From Clostridium sp. CAG:354_28_25 (lineage in GTDB: Bacteria; Bacillota; Clostridia; TANB77; CAG-508), in NCBI GenBank assembly GCA_001915925.1, contig MNRL01000014.1, forward strand, positions 186,001-250,000: DNA of 64,000 nucleotides. Reading direction: 5' to 3'. How positions within the stretch are numbered: position 1 is the stretch's first letter; each line of letters begins with the position of its first letter. The notes beneath the pieces are model-generated. The model did not search any database. It saw nothing but the letters and a program-made list of their open reading frames with translations, and had not been told where the DNA came from. The position numbers and the translations under genes are program-made. Positions 1 through 9,218 of the stretch are shown here, in pieces.

Positions 1-216
1 TAATTCATCTTGAATGTCTTCTAATTGCATTTCTTCTTGAGCAGCATATTTTTGGTATATTTTTTTACCAACTATTTTATAAAGGTCTTCCATATTTGAT
101 TTATAATTGCTTATTTCTAGTTTTAATTTTGTTTCTTTAGCAATTTTGGTTGTTTTCTCTGCAGTAACCTTATATGTCTCTGACGCTTTCTTACTTAATT
201 TATCAAAAAAATCCAT
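1..216 (-). CDS. Helical (coiled-coil) protein, 3' part cut by window edge
   Basis: The visible N-terminal 72 residues begin MDFFDKLSKKASETYK and are rich in Lys, Glu, Thr and Ala, as in a long amphipathic helix. I see no catalytic motif. The start is the second of two nearby ATGs: the AAGGAG at about 225-230 lies 8 bases before it, whereas the ATG six bases upstream would be only 2 bases away. The gene follows gpsA by 13 bases and is probably the last visible gene of the der-plsY-gpsA operon. Similar short helical proteins with a C-terminal zinc ribbon are common in clostridia, but the C-terminus lies outside the window, so this is only a guess. Confidence 0.6.
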   Translation of the reverse strand, partial: MDFFDKLSKKASETYKVTAEKTTKIAKETKLKLEISNYKSNMEDLYKIVGKKIYQKYAAQEEMQLEDIQDEL

Positions 217-229
217 ACTCATTTCTCCT

Positions 230-1213
230 TTACTCAAATTTCTTATCTCGAGTCATAAGCATTGTAACAGCTTCTTTTGGATCTAAATTATTGTATAAAA
301 TATCATATACTCCTTCTACAATTGGCATTTCTATATTATGAATTTTAGAAAGTTCATATGCTGCCTCTATATTGTCAATACTTTCTATTACCATTCCAAC
401 TTCTTTCCTTGCTTCTTCTATTGTCTTTCCTTCTCCTATTAGTTTTCCAGCTTTCCTATTTCTACTATGTTCACTTAAACAAGTTACTATTAAGTCTCCT
501 AAGCCACTTAAACCATATAAAGTGTCTTTTTCTCCACCTAAAGCGACTCCTAATCTTGTAATCTCGCCTAACCCTCTTGTTATAAGTGCAGCAAAAGAAT
601 TATCTCCTAAATTAATTCCCGCAGCAACACCAGCACAAAAAGCTATAATATTTTTAAAAGCTCCTCCTATTTCTACACCTCTAACATCATGTGATGTGTA
701 TATTCTAAATTCTGGACTCATAAAAGCATTTTGAATATCAAATAAAAGTTCATCATCCTTTGATGCTATAACCATTACTGTTGGTATTCCAATTGAAACT
801 TCTTCTGCATGACTTGGACCTGATAATACTCCAATCTTAGCTTCTGGCATTTCTTGTTTTATTACTTCATCTAATGGTAATAATGTTTCTCTTTCAAATC
901 CCTTTGAACAAATAATTATTGGTTGGTTCGTTACATATTTTTTATACTCACTTACTGTACTACGAGTAAATTTAGAAGGCGTAACATGTAAGATTATTTC
1001 AGCTCCTTCTATTGCTTCTTTATAATCTATACAACATGTAATTCCTTCTGGTAATGTTACTTTTGGCAAAAATTTGCATTTTTTCTCATTATTTATTAAA
1101 TCTGCCTCTTCTTTAGAAAAAGACCATATCTTTATCTTATGTCCTAACTTTGCTAAATGGATTGCTAGAGCTACTCCCCAGCTTCCACTTCCTATTATTG
1201 TAATTTTCTTCAT
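230..1213 (-). CDS. gpsA: Glycerol-3-phosphate dehydrogenase [NAD(P)+]
   Basis: Cytosolic enzyme that reduces dihydroxyacetone phosphate to sn-glycerol 3-phosphate, the backbone precursor of phospholipids. The N-terminal Rossmann motif GSGSWG is at residues 8-13, and the family block around EIGGAFKNIIAFCAG carries the conserved catalytic lysine. At 327 residues it has normal family length. I start at ATG 1213 rather than the GTG three codons earlier, because AGGAG lies 8 bases before this ATG. It follows plsY by 11 bases. The pairing is logical, because PlsY acylates the product made here. Confidence 0.95.
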   Translation of the reverse strand: MKKITIIGSGSWGVALAIHLAKLGHKIKIWSFSKEEADLINNEKKCKFLPKVTLPEGITCCIDYKEAIEGAEIILHVTPSKFTRSTVSEYKKYVTNQPIIICSKGFERETLLPLDEVIKQEMPEAKIGVLSGPSHAEEVSIGIPTVMVIASKDDELLFDIQNAFMSPEFRIYTSHDVRGVEIGGAFKNIIAFCAGVAAGINLGDNSFAALITRGLGEITRLGVALGGEKDTLYGLSGLGDLIVTCLSEHSRNRKAGKLIGEGKTIEEARKEVGMVIESIDNIEAAYELSKIHNIEMPIVEGVYDILYNNLDPKEAVTMLMTRDKKFE

Positions 1214-1224
1214 TTGTTTCACTC

Positions 1225-1863
1225 CTATTTATTAAAACTGATTTTATTTTCTGTTCCGCTTAATATTCTCTTAATATTTTCTCTATGATTAAATATTACT
1301 ATTATAGCAAGTATTACACTATATATAAAATATCCATTTCCTAATCCACTACTTTCTACTATATAATGTCCTCCTCCAACAAATAATGTTAAAACAGGGT
1401 ATAATATCGCTGCAGCGATTGAGCCCATAGAAACAACTCTTGTTAAGGCCATTAATACTAATGCAAATACTAAGCAGATTAATCCAAGTTGCCAGTTTGT
1501 CATTAGCAAAATTCCAAGTGATGTTGCAACACCTTTTCCTCCCTTAAATCCAAAGAATATTGGGAATGTGTGACCTATAACAACAGCAACTCCAGCTATT
1601 TGAACTAGTAAAGCTTTATTTGTATCTCCTAAAATATTTCCTACAATTATAGCTATTCCAATTGCAACAACACCTTTTAATACATCACAAATTAATGTTA
1701 TTGCAGCATATTTCTTTCCTAAATTTCTTAACATATTAGTAGTTCCAGCATTACCACTACCTTTTTGTCTAATATCATAACCAGCCTTTTTCTTACTAAT
1801 TAAAATTGAAAAATTAATACTTCCTATTAGATAAGCTATTATAGCAATTATTATATATTCCAT
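1225..1863 (-). CDS. plsY: Glycerol-3-phosphate acyltransferase PlsY
   Basis: Integral membrane enzyme that transfers an acyl group from acyl-phosphate to glycerol 3-phosphate, the first step of phosphatidic acid synthesis in the PlsX/PlsY route. The 212-residue protein is almost entirely hydrophobic helices. It carries the two PlsY signature loops, GSGNAGTTNMLRNLGKKYA near residues 36-54 and GFKGGKGVATSLG near 105-117. A GGAGGG ribosome site precedes the ATG. The gene lies between der and gpsA with spacers of about 12 bases, a common arrangement in Bacillota. Confidence 0.95.
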   Translation of the reverse strand: MEYIIIAIIAYLIGSINFSILISKKKAGYDIRQKGSGNAGTTNMLRNLGKKYAAITLICDVLKGVVAIGIAIIVGNILGDTNKALLVQIAGVAVVIGHTFPIFFGFKGGKGVATSLGILLMTNWQLGLICLVFALVLMALTRVVSMGSIAAAILYPVLTLFVGGGHYIVESSGLGNGYFIYSVILAIIVIFNHRENIKRILSGTENKISFNK

Positions 1864-1875
1864 ATACTTTCCCTC

Positions 1876-3210
1876 CTATTTTGTTTCTATTGTGTTACCT
1901 TTTTCTCGTACAATTATTCTTATTGGCGTACCTATTAGCCCAAATTCATTTCTTATTTGATTCATTAAATATCTTTGATATGAAAAATGAAATAAATTTT
2001 TCACATTTACAAAGATTACAAATGTTGGTGGTTTTGTAGAAGCTTGTGTAGCATATAATATTTTTAATCTACGACCTCTATCTGTAGGCGGTTGCCTTAC
2101 TGCAACTGCTTCATTTATTATTTGGTTTAATGTAGCTGTCGGTATCCTTATTGCATTTTGATTTGCTACAACATTAATCATCTCGAATAATTTGTTTATT
2201 CTTTGACCTGTTTTAGCAGAAATAAATAATATTGGAGCATAAAATAAATATGATAGTTTTTCATATACTTCCTTCTTATATCTTTCTAATGTACCATTTT
2301 CTTTTTCTAGTGCATCCCATTTATTTACTACGATTATTACACCTTTACCGGCTTCATGCGCCTCTCCTGCAATTTTTGCATCTTGGTCTGTAACCCCTTC
2401 TGTTGCGTCTATTAGTATTAAACAAACATCAGCTCGTTCTATCGCAAGTTTTGAACGCATTACACTATATCTTTCTATATTTTCATTAACCTTAGATTTT
2501 CTTCTAATTCCTGCTGTATCTATAAATATATATTTTCCATACTCATTTTCAAAATAAGAGTCTACAGCATCTCTTGTTGTTCCTGCAATATTACTTACAA
2601 TAACTCTGTTTTCTCCTAATATTTTATTTATAAGCGATGATTTCCCAACATTTGGTTTTCCTATTACTGCAACTTTTATTTCTGTTCCTATATCTTCATC
2701 TTCTTTTTCTTCTGGGAAATTTTCATATACAGCATCTAATACATCTCCCAATCCCTTTGCATTAGTTGCGGAAATCGCATATGGATCTCCTAATCCTAGA
2801 TTATAAAATTCATAAATTTCGTCTTCTACTTTTCCAAAAGAGTCAGACTTGTTACAGACTAAAACTACTGGTTTTCTAGCTTTTTTTAGCATTATTGCTA
2901 TATCCTCATCTGCTGCTGTTACTCCTTGTTTTATATCTGTCATAAAAATAATTACATCAGCTATATCTATAGCAATATTGGCCTGTGTTCTCATTTGAAC
3001 CAAGATTTCGTCATTTGATTCTGGCTCAATTCCACCTGTATCTATTAAAGTAAACTCTCTTCCTCTCCAATTTGCTTCGCCATATACCCTGTCTCTTGTT
3101 ACTCCTGGAGTATCTTCTACGATTGATATTCTTTTTCCCACTATATAATTAAAAAATGTTGATTTTCCAACATTCGGTTTTCCTATTATTGCAACTATTG
3201 GTTTTGCCAT
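1876..3210 (-). CDS. der: Ribosome-assembly GTPase Der (EngA)
   Basis: Essential GTPase with two tandem G domains that helps mature the 50S ribosomal subunit. Both P-loops read GKPNVGKS (residues 10-17 and again near 185), with the matching DTGG and DTAG switch motifs and NKSD and NKWD base-recognition motifs, followed by a C-terminal KH-like domain. Its 444 residues are typical. I chose the ATG of MAKPIV because AGAGGTG stands just upstream; the longer reading from a GTG adds only three residues and overlaps that ribosome site. It heads the der-plsY-gpsA operon. Confidence 0.96.
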   Translation of the reverse strand: MAKPIVAIIGKPNVGKSTFFNYIVGKRISIVEDTPGVTRDRVYGEANWRGREFTLIDTGGIEPESNDEILVQMRTQANIAIDIADVIIFMTDIKQGVTAADEDIAIMLKKARKPVVLVCNKSDSFGKVEDEIYEFYNLGLGDPYAISATNAKGLGDVLDAVYENFPEEKEDEDIGTEIKVAVIGKPNVGKSSLINKILGENRVIVSNIAGTTRDAVDSYFENEYGKYIFIDTAGIRRKSKVNENIERYSVMRSKLAIERADVCLILIDATEGVTDQDAKIAGEAHEAGKGVIIVVNKWDALEKENGTLERYKKEVYEKLSYLFYAPILFISAKTGQRINKLFEMINVVANQNAIRIPTATLNQIINEAVAVRQPPTDRGRRLKILYATQASTKPPTFVIFVNVKNLFHFSYQRYLMNQIRNEFGLIGTPIRIIVREKGNTIETK

Positions 3211-3311
3211 CAATTTCACCTCTCGTCCTCATTTTATACTATTTGCTAAGCCAAGTCAATATGTAAAAAATTTAGCATTTAACACATTTTTGAATCGGAA
3301 AAACTATATTA

Positions 3312-3343
3312 TTTTTAGTCAAAAAAAAACTAAAATATTAATT
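3312..3343 (-). terminator. Hairpin downstream of rpmF
   Basis: TTTTAGT and ACTAAAA arms surround an A-rich loop about 45 bases beyond the rpmF stop codon. The stem is short and AT-rich, so this is a weak terminator call. Confidence 0.35.
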
Positions 3344-3383
3344 ACTTAATACTTTAGCTCCTTTTATATTTTTTTACTATATT

Positions 3384-3578
3384 CTAATTATTTGCTGTAT
3401 TAGTTTCCTTAACTACAACTTCTTCTCCATTATAATATCCACATGTTGGGCAAACTCTGTGTGGCATTACAGGTTCATGGCAATGTGCACATGTTGCAAA
3501 TTTTGGAGTTTCTAATTTCCAAGTTGATCTTCTTTTATGTGTTCTTTGTTTTGACCATCTTCTTTTTGGTTGTGCCAT
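3384..3578 (-). CDS. rpmF: 50S ribosomal protein L32
   Basis: Small 64-residue ribosomal protein of the large subunit. It begins MAQPKRRWSKQRTHKRRSTW, the usual Lys/Arg-rich L32 start, and carries a zinc ribbon made of CAHC (residues 30-33) and CPTC (43-46). All four zinc ligands are present, so this is the zinc-binding (C+) form. A GGAGGG site precedes the ATG. It stands alone between der and a large exported protein. Confidence 0.96.
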   Translation of the reverse strand: MAQPKRRWSKQRTHKRRSTWKLETPKFATCAHCHEPVMPHRVCPTCGYYNGEEVVVKETNTANN

Positions 3579-3686
3579 TTTTATCCCTCCTTTGACTTAA
3601 GATATTTATATATCTATTTAATTTTTCGCATAAATTCAGTTACTGTATAAGTATACTAGCATTTTTGCTTTTTGTCAATACTTAAA

Positions 3687-5453
3687 TTACTGTATTTTTG
3701 ATATTTTGAAGTTTTCGTAATCTATTTCGTATTTATGAGCTGATTCACTGTTTGTTTTTATCGAAATAGAATTATCTGATTCATTTAATGTTGCATCTAA
3801 ACCTGTTTCTTTTAATCTTTCCACAGTTACAAGTCCTTTGATTTGTTTTATTTTATTTTCATCACCTGTAGCTTGCTCTATTAAAGTCCTATATTCTTCC
3901 TTATTTTGTAAATCATCTTTAGCCAAATTTAATGCTCTTTGTACTTGAGATTTAAATTCGTCTTCATCAAAAGCATCAACTATTCTACTCCATTTTAAAG
4001 TGCCTTGATAATTAATTGTATTTGGATCAAACCCTATATTGGGTAATTTTTCATTATATAGATATTGAATTCTCTCCACAATCGATTTATACAAACTATT
4101 TATCTCTTCTAATGTCATATCATTTAAGCTTACTGAATTATCATCATTTAATCCTTCTATATCAACACTAGAAGAAAATTCCTTTTTATCTGTGTAATTT
4201 ATTTCATTTAGTTTGTTTCCAATAAGATTTTCTAATTTAACATTTAATTCCAAATTTCCAGTATCCACATTACCATTTAGGTTAACTGTTATTGCATTTC
4301 TATCTGTAGTTGTTTCTCCAGTTGTTGAAATTTGTTCCATTTTAAAAGAGTTACTACTATCACTTGTATTTCTTTCTAATGTTACAGTCGTATTTATATT
4401 GTTTCCATCATTTGATTGTTTAACTATAGTTACTTTTTGATTTGTTTCAGAAACATTATTGTTTAGTGTATAATTAGCTTCAGGTGTTTCAACTATTGTT
4501 GTTAAAAGTTGCATATTGCTTTCGTACACTGTAATTCTAACATTTTCATTGTTCTCAATTTGTTCTCTTTTTAAGTTATCAATTTCTTCTTGTATTGATT
4601 GTTTTATTTGTACTGTATATGAACTATCTAATTGCAAAAATTGCACTAAATATTTTAAGGTTAATTCATCTGTCATTAATGTCTCTAATAAACTTATTTT
4701 TAAAGAAGAAATTTCTTCTTCGGTTAGAGTTAATGAATACGCATTAGCCACAACACTTTGTCCATTAAAGTTCAAATTAACCTTTGCTTGCTTTGTATAA
4801 TGATTGCTTAAGATTCCTTTGTTTAAAACATTTTGATATGTTGATAAAATTGTAGCTTTGTCTTGTGCATTCATATTTTTATAGATATTATAATCTATTT
4901 TATTAAATTGATTAGGTATACTTTCTAAATCTTGAACTCCTAATTTTGTATAAATATCACGTAAATTTTCATTTTTTAATTTTAAATATTTATACACTAC
5001 CTCATCGGACTTTATTCCATAGTTATTATTATCTTGCACTACACTGAACTTAAATTGTTCTTGGTCATTGTAGGCAATAGTAGCTTCTGTTTCTTGTTTT
5101 TTCTCTGCCAAATTGCTTTTTGTTGTATATGAAAGTTTTAAATTATTCATTAAAGTATCGAATTCTTTTGTATCACTTTCTGAGTTATCATTCATTCCTG
5201 TTTTTATTGTTATTTCTCCAGTGCCATTGTATGCATTATTTTCTATTCTTTGGTAATATCTATCTAATAAGTCTGTATCAAATACATCTACTATAGACCC
5301 ATTTTGATATAAATATTTATAAAATAATTCATCTGGACTTTTAAATGCATCTGTTGCAACATTTAAATATATTAAAACTCCTCCTATTATTAAAATTAAA
5401 ACTGTTATGATAGAAAGCACTATAATTAGAATTCTTTTCTTTCTCCCCATCAT
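3687..5453 (-). CDS. Large single-pass exported protein of unknown function
   Basis: 588 residues. A short basic N-terminus (MMGRKKR) and one hydrophobic helix at about residues 8-29 predict a type II membrane protein or an uncleaved signal anchor. The rest is a hydrophilic extracellular region rich in Asn, Ser, Thr, Glu and Lys. Two similar stretches (around residues 85-260 and 340-560) suggest a duplicated beta-rich fold. There is no lipobox cysteine and I recognise no catalytic motif. AGGAAAAA precedes two adjacent ATGs, so the start is uncertain by one codon. I do not recognise the family. Confidence 0.75.
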   Translation of the reverse strand: MMGRKKRILIIVLSIITVLILIIGGVLIYLNVATDAFKSPDELFYKYLYQNGSIVDVFDTDLLDRYYQRIENNAYNGTGEITIKTGMNDNSESDTKEFDTLMNNLKLSYTTKSNLAEKKQETEATIAYNDQEQFKFSVVQDNNNYGIKSDEVVYKYLKLKNENLRDIYTKLGVQDLESIPNQFNKIDYNIYKNMNAQDKATILSTYQNVLNKGILSNHYTKQAKVNLNFNGQSVVANAYSLTLTEEEISSLKISLLETLMTDELTLKYLVQFLQLDSSYTVQIKQSIQEEIDNLKREQIENNENVRITVYESNMQLLTTIVETPEANYTLNNNVSETNQKVTIVKQSNDGNNINTTVTLERNTSDSSNSFKMEQISTTGETTTDRNAITVNLNGNVDTGNLELNVKLENLIGNKLNEINYTDKKEFSSSVDIEGLNDDNSVSLNDMTLEEINSLYKSIVERIQYLYNEKLPNIGFDPNTINYQGTLKWSRIVDAFDEDEFKSQVQRALNLAKDDLQNKEEYRTLIEQATGDENKIKQIKGLVTVERLKETGLDATLNESDNSISIKTNSESAHKYEIDYENFKISKIQ

Positions 5454-5479
5454 ATCTTTTTCCTCCCATCTTTAGTATT

Positions 5480-6232
5480 TTATTTATTTTTTCTTTGTTT
5501 AACTGCTTCATACATTACAATTCCAGCTGATACCGAAGCATTCAACGAGCTTATTTTTCCGCTCATTGGAATCTTAACTAAAAAGTCACAATTTTCTTTA
5601 ACTAATCTACTTATTCCAAACCCTTCGCTTCCAATTACAAAAGCTATTGGAATATTATAGTTTTCTTCGTAATAATATTTGTTAGTATTCATATCTGTTC
5701 CACAAATCCATATATCATTACTTTTTAAATATTTTATCGTTTCATTTATGTTGTTTACTCGTGCAATCTTCATATATTGTACAGCACCTGCAGACACTTT
5801 ATTAACTGTACTATTCACTGCAGCAGCCCTTCTTTTTGGAATTATTATTCCATGTACTCCAGCTGTTTCTGCTGTTCTAATTATTGAACCTAAATTGTGT
5901 GGATCTTCTATTCCATCTAAAATTAAAATAAATGGCTGTTCATTTCTTTTCTTGGCTTCCTCTACAATATCTTCTACTGAGCTATACTCGAAAGGAGGAA
6001 CTATTGCTATAACTCCTTGATGATTATTAGTTTGGCTCATCTTATCTAATTTAGATTTTTCGGCTTGTACTATAACTATTCTATTCTCTTTAGCTTTTGA
6101 AATAATTTTATTAATAGAACCGTGCTTTTCTCCTATTTGTATAAATATCTTATTGATATCTTTTCCAGATTCTAGTAATTCTAACACACTATTTCTTCCT
6201 TCTACTTGATCTTCATATTCTTTTTCACTCAT
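5480..6232 (-). CDS. rlmB: 23S rRNA 2'-O-methyltransferase, TrmH/RlmB family
   Basis: SPOUT-fold RNA methyltransferase (250 residues) that uses S-adenosylmethionine to methylate a ribose 2'-OH. The N-terminal substrate-binding domain starts near VEGRNSVLELL. The C-terminal catalytic domain has the three family motifs: EDPHNLGSIIRTAE, VIGSEGFGISRLV and IPMSGKISSLNASVSAG. The last forms the knot that binds the cofactor. The start overlaps the end of the upstream amidohydrolase-like gene by 8 bases, so the two are likely translationally coupled. RlmB is the likely assignment, but other TrmH-family members look similar. Confidence 0.9.
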   Translation of the reverse strand: MSEKEYEDQVEGRNSVLELLESGKDINKIFIQIGEKHGSINKIISKAKENRIVIVQAEKSKLDKMSQTNNHQGVIAIVPPFEYSSVEDIVEEAKKRNEQPFILILDGIEDPHNLGSIIRTAETAGVHGIIIPKRRAAAVNSTVNKVSAGAVQYMKIARVNNINETIKYLKSNDIWICGTDMNTNKYYYEENYNIPIAFVIGSEGFGISRLVKENCDFLVKIPMSGKISSLNASVSAGIVMYEAVKQRKNK

Positions 6233-6884
6233 TTTGCCCTCCTACTAAAATATTTCTTAAATATTCCCCAAGAAAATTTAACATTATTTTAATATTATTA
6301 AATTGTTCAATGTCTCTATATTTTTTTGCAATTTCTATTTGCATACATGGTATTTTTGTTTTTCTAGCAATTGTATTGGCTACAGTATGTAAAGTATCTG
6401 CTTTAAAAACTTTATCTATAGTGATATTTAAATTATATTTTTCTCCTATTTTTATAAAATCTTTTAGATATTTATTTTGTCCGTTTAAATTTTTTAAATT
6501 TGCTGTTCCAACATCTATATCAAACCCTTGTCCATCTTTTGCCCCATGAATATCCAACAAAAAATTTATGTTGTTTTTTTCTACTAAATCTATTATTTTA
6601 TCCTTATATGGATTGTTTTCTATATCATAATTTGCATCATCATTGCAATTTTTTGTTTTGTATAAACAATAACAATTTAATTGTTTCTGTAGCAAAATTG
6701 CTATTGTCCCTGTACAAGAATCTTTGCCTTTTATATTTCCATTTCTGATTTGTCTTACACTATGTGGTGCAGATACAATTATTTTCTCTTTTCCTTCTAT
6801 ATATTCGAAAGCTTTTTCTTCTTTTATTTTATACTCATCAAATTTATTATTTATATTTATAAATTCTTTTTTGGTTATTTCCAT
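6225..6884 (-). CDS. N-formylglutamate amidohydrolase-like protein
   Basis: 219 residues. The pattern SAPHSVRQIR near residue 38 and LLDIHGAKDGQGFDIDVG near 109-126 match the metal- and substrate-binding segments of the N-formylglutamate amidohydrolase family (zinc-dependent carboxypeptidase fold). The real substrate is unknown: no histidine-degradation genes lie nearby, so the name describes only the fold. It sits between the Rossmann-type gene at 6896 and rlmB and overlaps rlmB by 8 bases. Confidence 0.7.
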   Translation of the reverse strand: MEITKKEFININNKFDEYKIKEEKAFEYIEGKEKIIVSAPHSVRQIRNGNIKGKDSCTGTIAILLQKQLNCYCLYKTKNCNDDANYDIENNPYKDKIIDLVEKNNINFLLDIHGAKDGQGFDIDVGTANLKNLNGQNKYLKDFIKIGEKYNLNITIDKVFKADTLHTVANTIARKTKIPCMQIEIAKKYRDIEQFNNIKIMLNFLGEYLRNILVGGQNE

Positions 6885-6895
6885 ATTACTACCTA

Positions 6896-7276
6896 CTACT
6901 TGTATTCTTTAATTGCATCTAAATTGCCTTTAAGTGGTATGACTCCCCACCCAACTAATTCATCTGCAAAAGGCTCATATATATCATTTTTTAAAAACAC
7001 TGTTTTTCCAAAATAAAATCCCATTGCTATTTCTGCGAAACTATTTGCACCTACATAATTTGGTTTTCCATTTTTCTCTTCATTTATTACTAAAACATAA
7101 TCTGTTCTTTCATTTTGTATCTCCGAAAAATGTAGCATTGAATGTTCTCTTTTTGGCATTGGTACAAAAAACTCTTTAGGAATTACAACTTCATATCCTT
7201 CTTCTATTAATTTGTATCCTATCTGTATAATATAATCTTTAAAAGTTCTACTTCCACATAATACAATTCTTTTCAT
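6896..7276 (-). CDS. Small Rossmann-type protein, nucleoside deoxyribosyltransferase-like
   Basis: 126 residues starting MKRIVLCGSRTF, a beta strand plus glycine turn, with a later GANSFAEIAMGFYFGKTVFL segment. This resembles the substrate-binding end of nucleoside 2-deoxyribosyltransferase and related TIR/SLOG-like Rossmann folds. I cannot name a substrate. AGGAAG precedes the ATG. It lies 14 bases after lepA and 11 before the amidohydrolase-like gene, and all read in the same direction. Confidence 0.6.
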   Translation of the reverse strand: MKRIVLCGSRTFKDYIIQIGYKLIEEGYEVVIPKEFFVPMPKREHSMLHFSEIQNERTDYVLVINEEKNGKPNYVGANSFAEIAMGFYFGKTVFLKNDIYEPFADELVGWGVIPLKGNLDAIKEYK

Positions 7277-7290
7277 TTTTATACTTCCTA

Positions 7291-9105
7291 TTATTTTTCT
7301 TCATCTAATTTTAATACTGATAAGAAAGCTTCTTGTGGTATTTCTACATTACCTATCTCACGCATTTTTTTCTTACCCCTTTTTTGCTTTTCTAGAAGTT
7401 TCTTTTTACGTGTTATATCACCACCATAACATTTAGCAAGTACATCTTTTCTCATTGCTGAGATTGTTTCCCTTGCAATTATTTTTCCTCCTATAACAGC
7501 TTGTAATGGTATTGTAAATAAGTGGCGTGGTATAACTGTTTTTAATTTTTCTATCATCTTTCTACCTCTATCATAGGCAGAATCTTTATGAACTATAAAA
7601 CTTAATGCGTCAACACTTTCACCATTTACATATATGTCTAATTTTACTAATTCAGACCTTCTGTATTCTTTTAATTCATAATCAAATGAAGCATATCCTT
7701 TTGTTTTTGATTTCAATGTATCAAAAAAGTCGTATATTATTTCATTTAATGGTAATTCATATATAATTGTAACCCTGTTCTCGTCAAGGTATTTCATATC
7801 TTTATATATACCTCTTCTATTTTGACAGATTTCCATTATATTTCCCACAAATTCTTTCGGTGTTAATATTTCTGCCTCCACAAAAGGTTCTTCCATATAA
7901 CTTATTTCTTGTGGTTTTGGTAGATCTGCTGGGTTATATAGTTCAATTATTTCTCCGTCTGTCTTATGAATCTTATAAATAACTGAAGGTGATGTTGTAA
8001 TTAAACTTAAATCAAATTCTTTGTCTAATCTTTCCTCTATTATTTCTAAATGTAGTAAACCTAGGAATCCACATCTAAAACCAAACCCAAGTGCATTAGA
8101 AGTTTCCGGTTCATATTGAAGCGCTGCATCATTTAATTGCAGTTTTTCTAACGCTATTTTTAAATTTTCATAATCACTACCATCTACTGGATATAATCCA
8201 CAATACACCATTGGATTTACTTTTTTATATCCAGGTAAAGGCTCTTCTGCTTTATTATCTTTTAATGTTATTGTATCTCCAACTCTGATATCTGATAAAC
8301 TTTTAATACTTGCTGCAATATATCCTACGTCACCTGCAACTAATTCTTTACAAGGATAATATTTGCCTGGTTCAAAAAATCCTACTTCTGTTACTATAAA
8401 AGTTTTATTAGAAGACATTAGTAAAATTTCGTCACCTACTTTTACTCTTCCATCCCTTACTCTTACATAGCTTACAGCACCTTTATAATTATCGTAAAAA
8501 GAATCAAATATTAAACATTTTAATGGCTTATTTTTATCACCTGATGGTGCTGGAATATCTGTTACAATTCTTTCTAAAACTTCTTCAACATTTAAACCTG
8601 TTTTAGCAGAAATGCAAGGTGCATCTTCTGCTGGTATTCCTATTATATCCTCTATTTCTTTCTTTACCTCATCAGGTCTAGCATTTGGTAAATCTACTTT
8701 ATTTATTACTGGTAAAATTTCCAAATTATTATCTAATGCTAAATAAACATTTGCTAATGTTTGTGCTTCCACCCCTTGACTGCTATCTACAACTAATATT
8801 GCCCCCTCGCATGCAGCTAAGCTTCTTGACACTTCATAATTAAAATCTACATGTCCTGGTGTATCTATTAAATTAAATATATATTCTTTCCCATCTTTGG
8901 CTTTATAAATCATTCTTACAGATTGTGATTTTATTGTTATTCCACGTTCTCTTTCTATCTCCATATTATCTAATACTTGAGATTCCATTTCTCTTTTTGA
9001 AAGAACTCCTGTCATTTCTATCATTCTATCTGCTAATGTTGATTTACCATGGTCTATATGTGCAATTATGCTGAAATTTCTTATGTTTTGCTGTCTATCT
9101 TCCAT
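7291..9105 (-). CDS. lepA: Elongation factor 4 (LepA)
   Basis: Translational GTPase of 604 residues that acts on stalled or mispositioned ribosomes. The G1 motif AHIDHGKST is near residues 15-23, followed by DTPGHVDF (G3) and NKVDLP (G4), then the EF-G-like domains. The C-terminal domain specific to LepA includes LKSKTKGYASFDYEL and the basic end with KRGKKKMREIG. The ribosome site GGAGGAATTGT stands before the ATG. It is divergent from maf. Confidence 0.97.
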   Translation of the reverse strand: MEDRQQNIRNFSIIAHIDHGKSTLADRMIEMTGVLSKREMESQVLDNMEIERERGITIKSQSVRMIYKAKDGKEYIFNLIDTPGHVDFNYEVSRSLAACEGAILVVDSSQGVEAQTLANVYLALDNNLEILPVINKVDLPNARPDEVKKEIEDIIGIPAEDAPCISAKTGLNVEEVLERIVTDIPAPSGDKNKPLKCLIFDSFYDNYKGAVSYVRVRDGRVKVGDEILLMSSNKTFIVTEVGFFEPGKYYPCKELVAGDVGYIAASIKSLSDIRVGDTITLKDNKAEEPLPGYKKVNPMVYCGLYPVDGSDYENLKIALEKLQLNDAALQYEPETSNALGFGFRCGFLGLLHLEIIEERLDKEFDLSLITTSPSVIYKIHKTDGEIIELYNPADLPKPQEISYMEEPFVEAEILTPKEFVGNIMEICQNRRGIYKDMKYLDENRVTIIYELPLNEIIYDFFDTLKSKTKGYASFDYELKEYRRSELVKLDIYVNGESVDALSFIVHKDSAYDRGRKMIEKLKTVIPRHLFTIPLQAVIGGKIIARETISAMRKDVLAKCYGGDITRKKKLLEKQKRGKKKMREIGNVEIPQEAFLSVLKLDEEK

Positions 9106-9163
9106 ACAATTCCTCCGTTTTTAACTTTATTTATTTTATCATAGCAAAACTCTAAACGCAATA

Positions 9164-9193
9164 TTGATTTTTCAAAACTAAAAATGTTATAAT
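9164..9193 (+). promoter_or_regulatory. Sigma-A promoter for maf-mutS2
   Basis: A -35 box TTGATT (9164-9169) and a perfect -10 box TATAAT (9188-9193) are separated by 18 bases. The maf start codon lies 26 bases further on, with TAGGAGG between. Confidence 0.7.
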
Positions 9194-9218
9194 ACGTAGG
9201 ATTATAGGAGGTTTTGTT

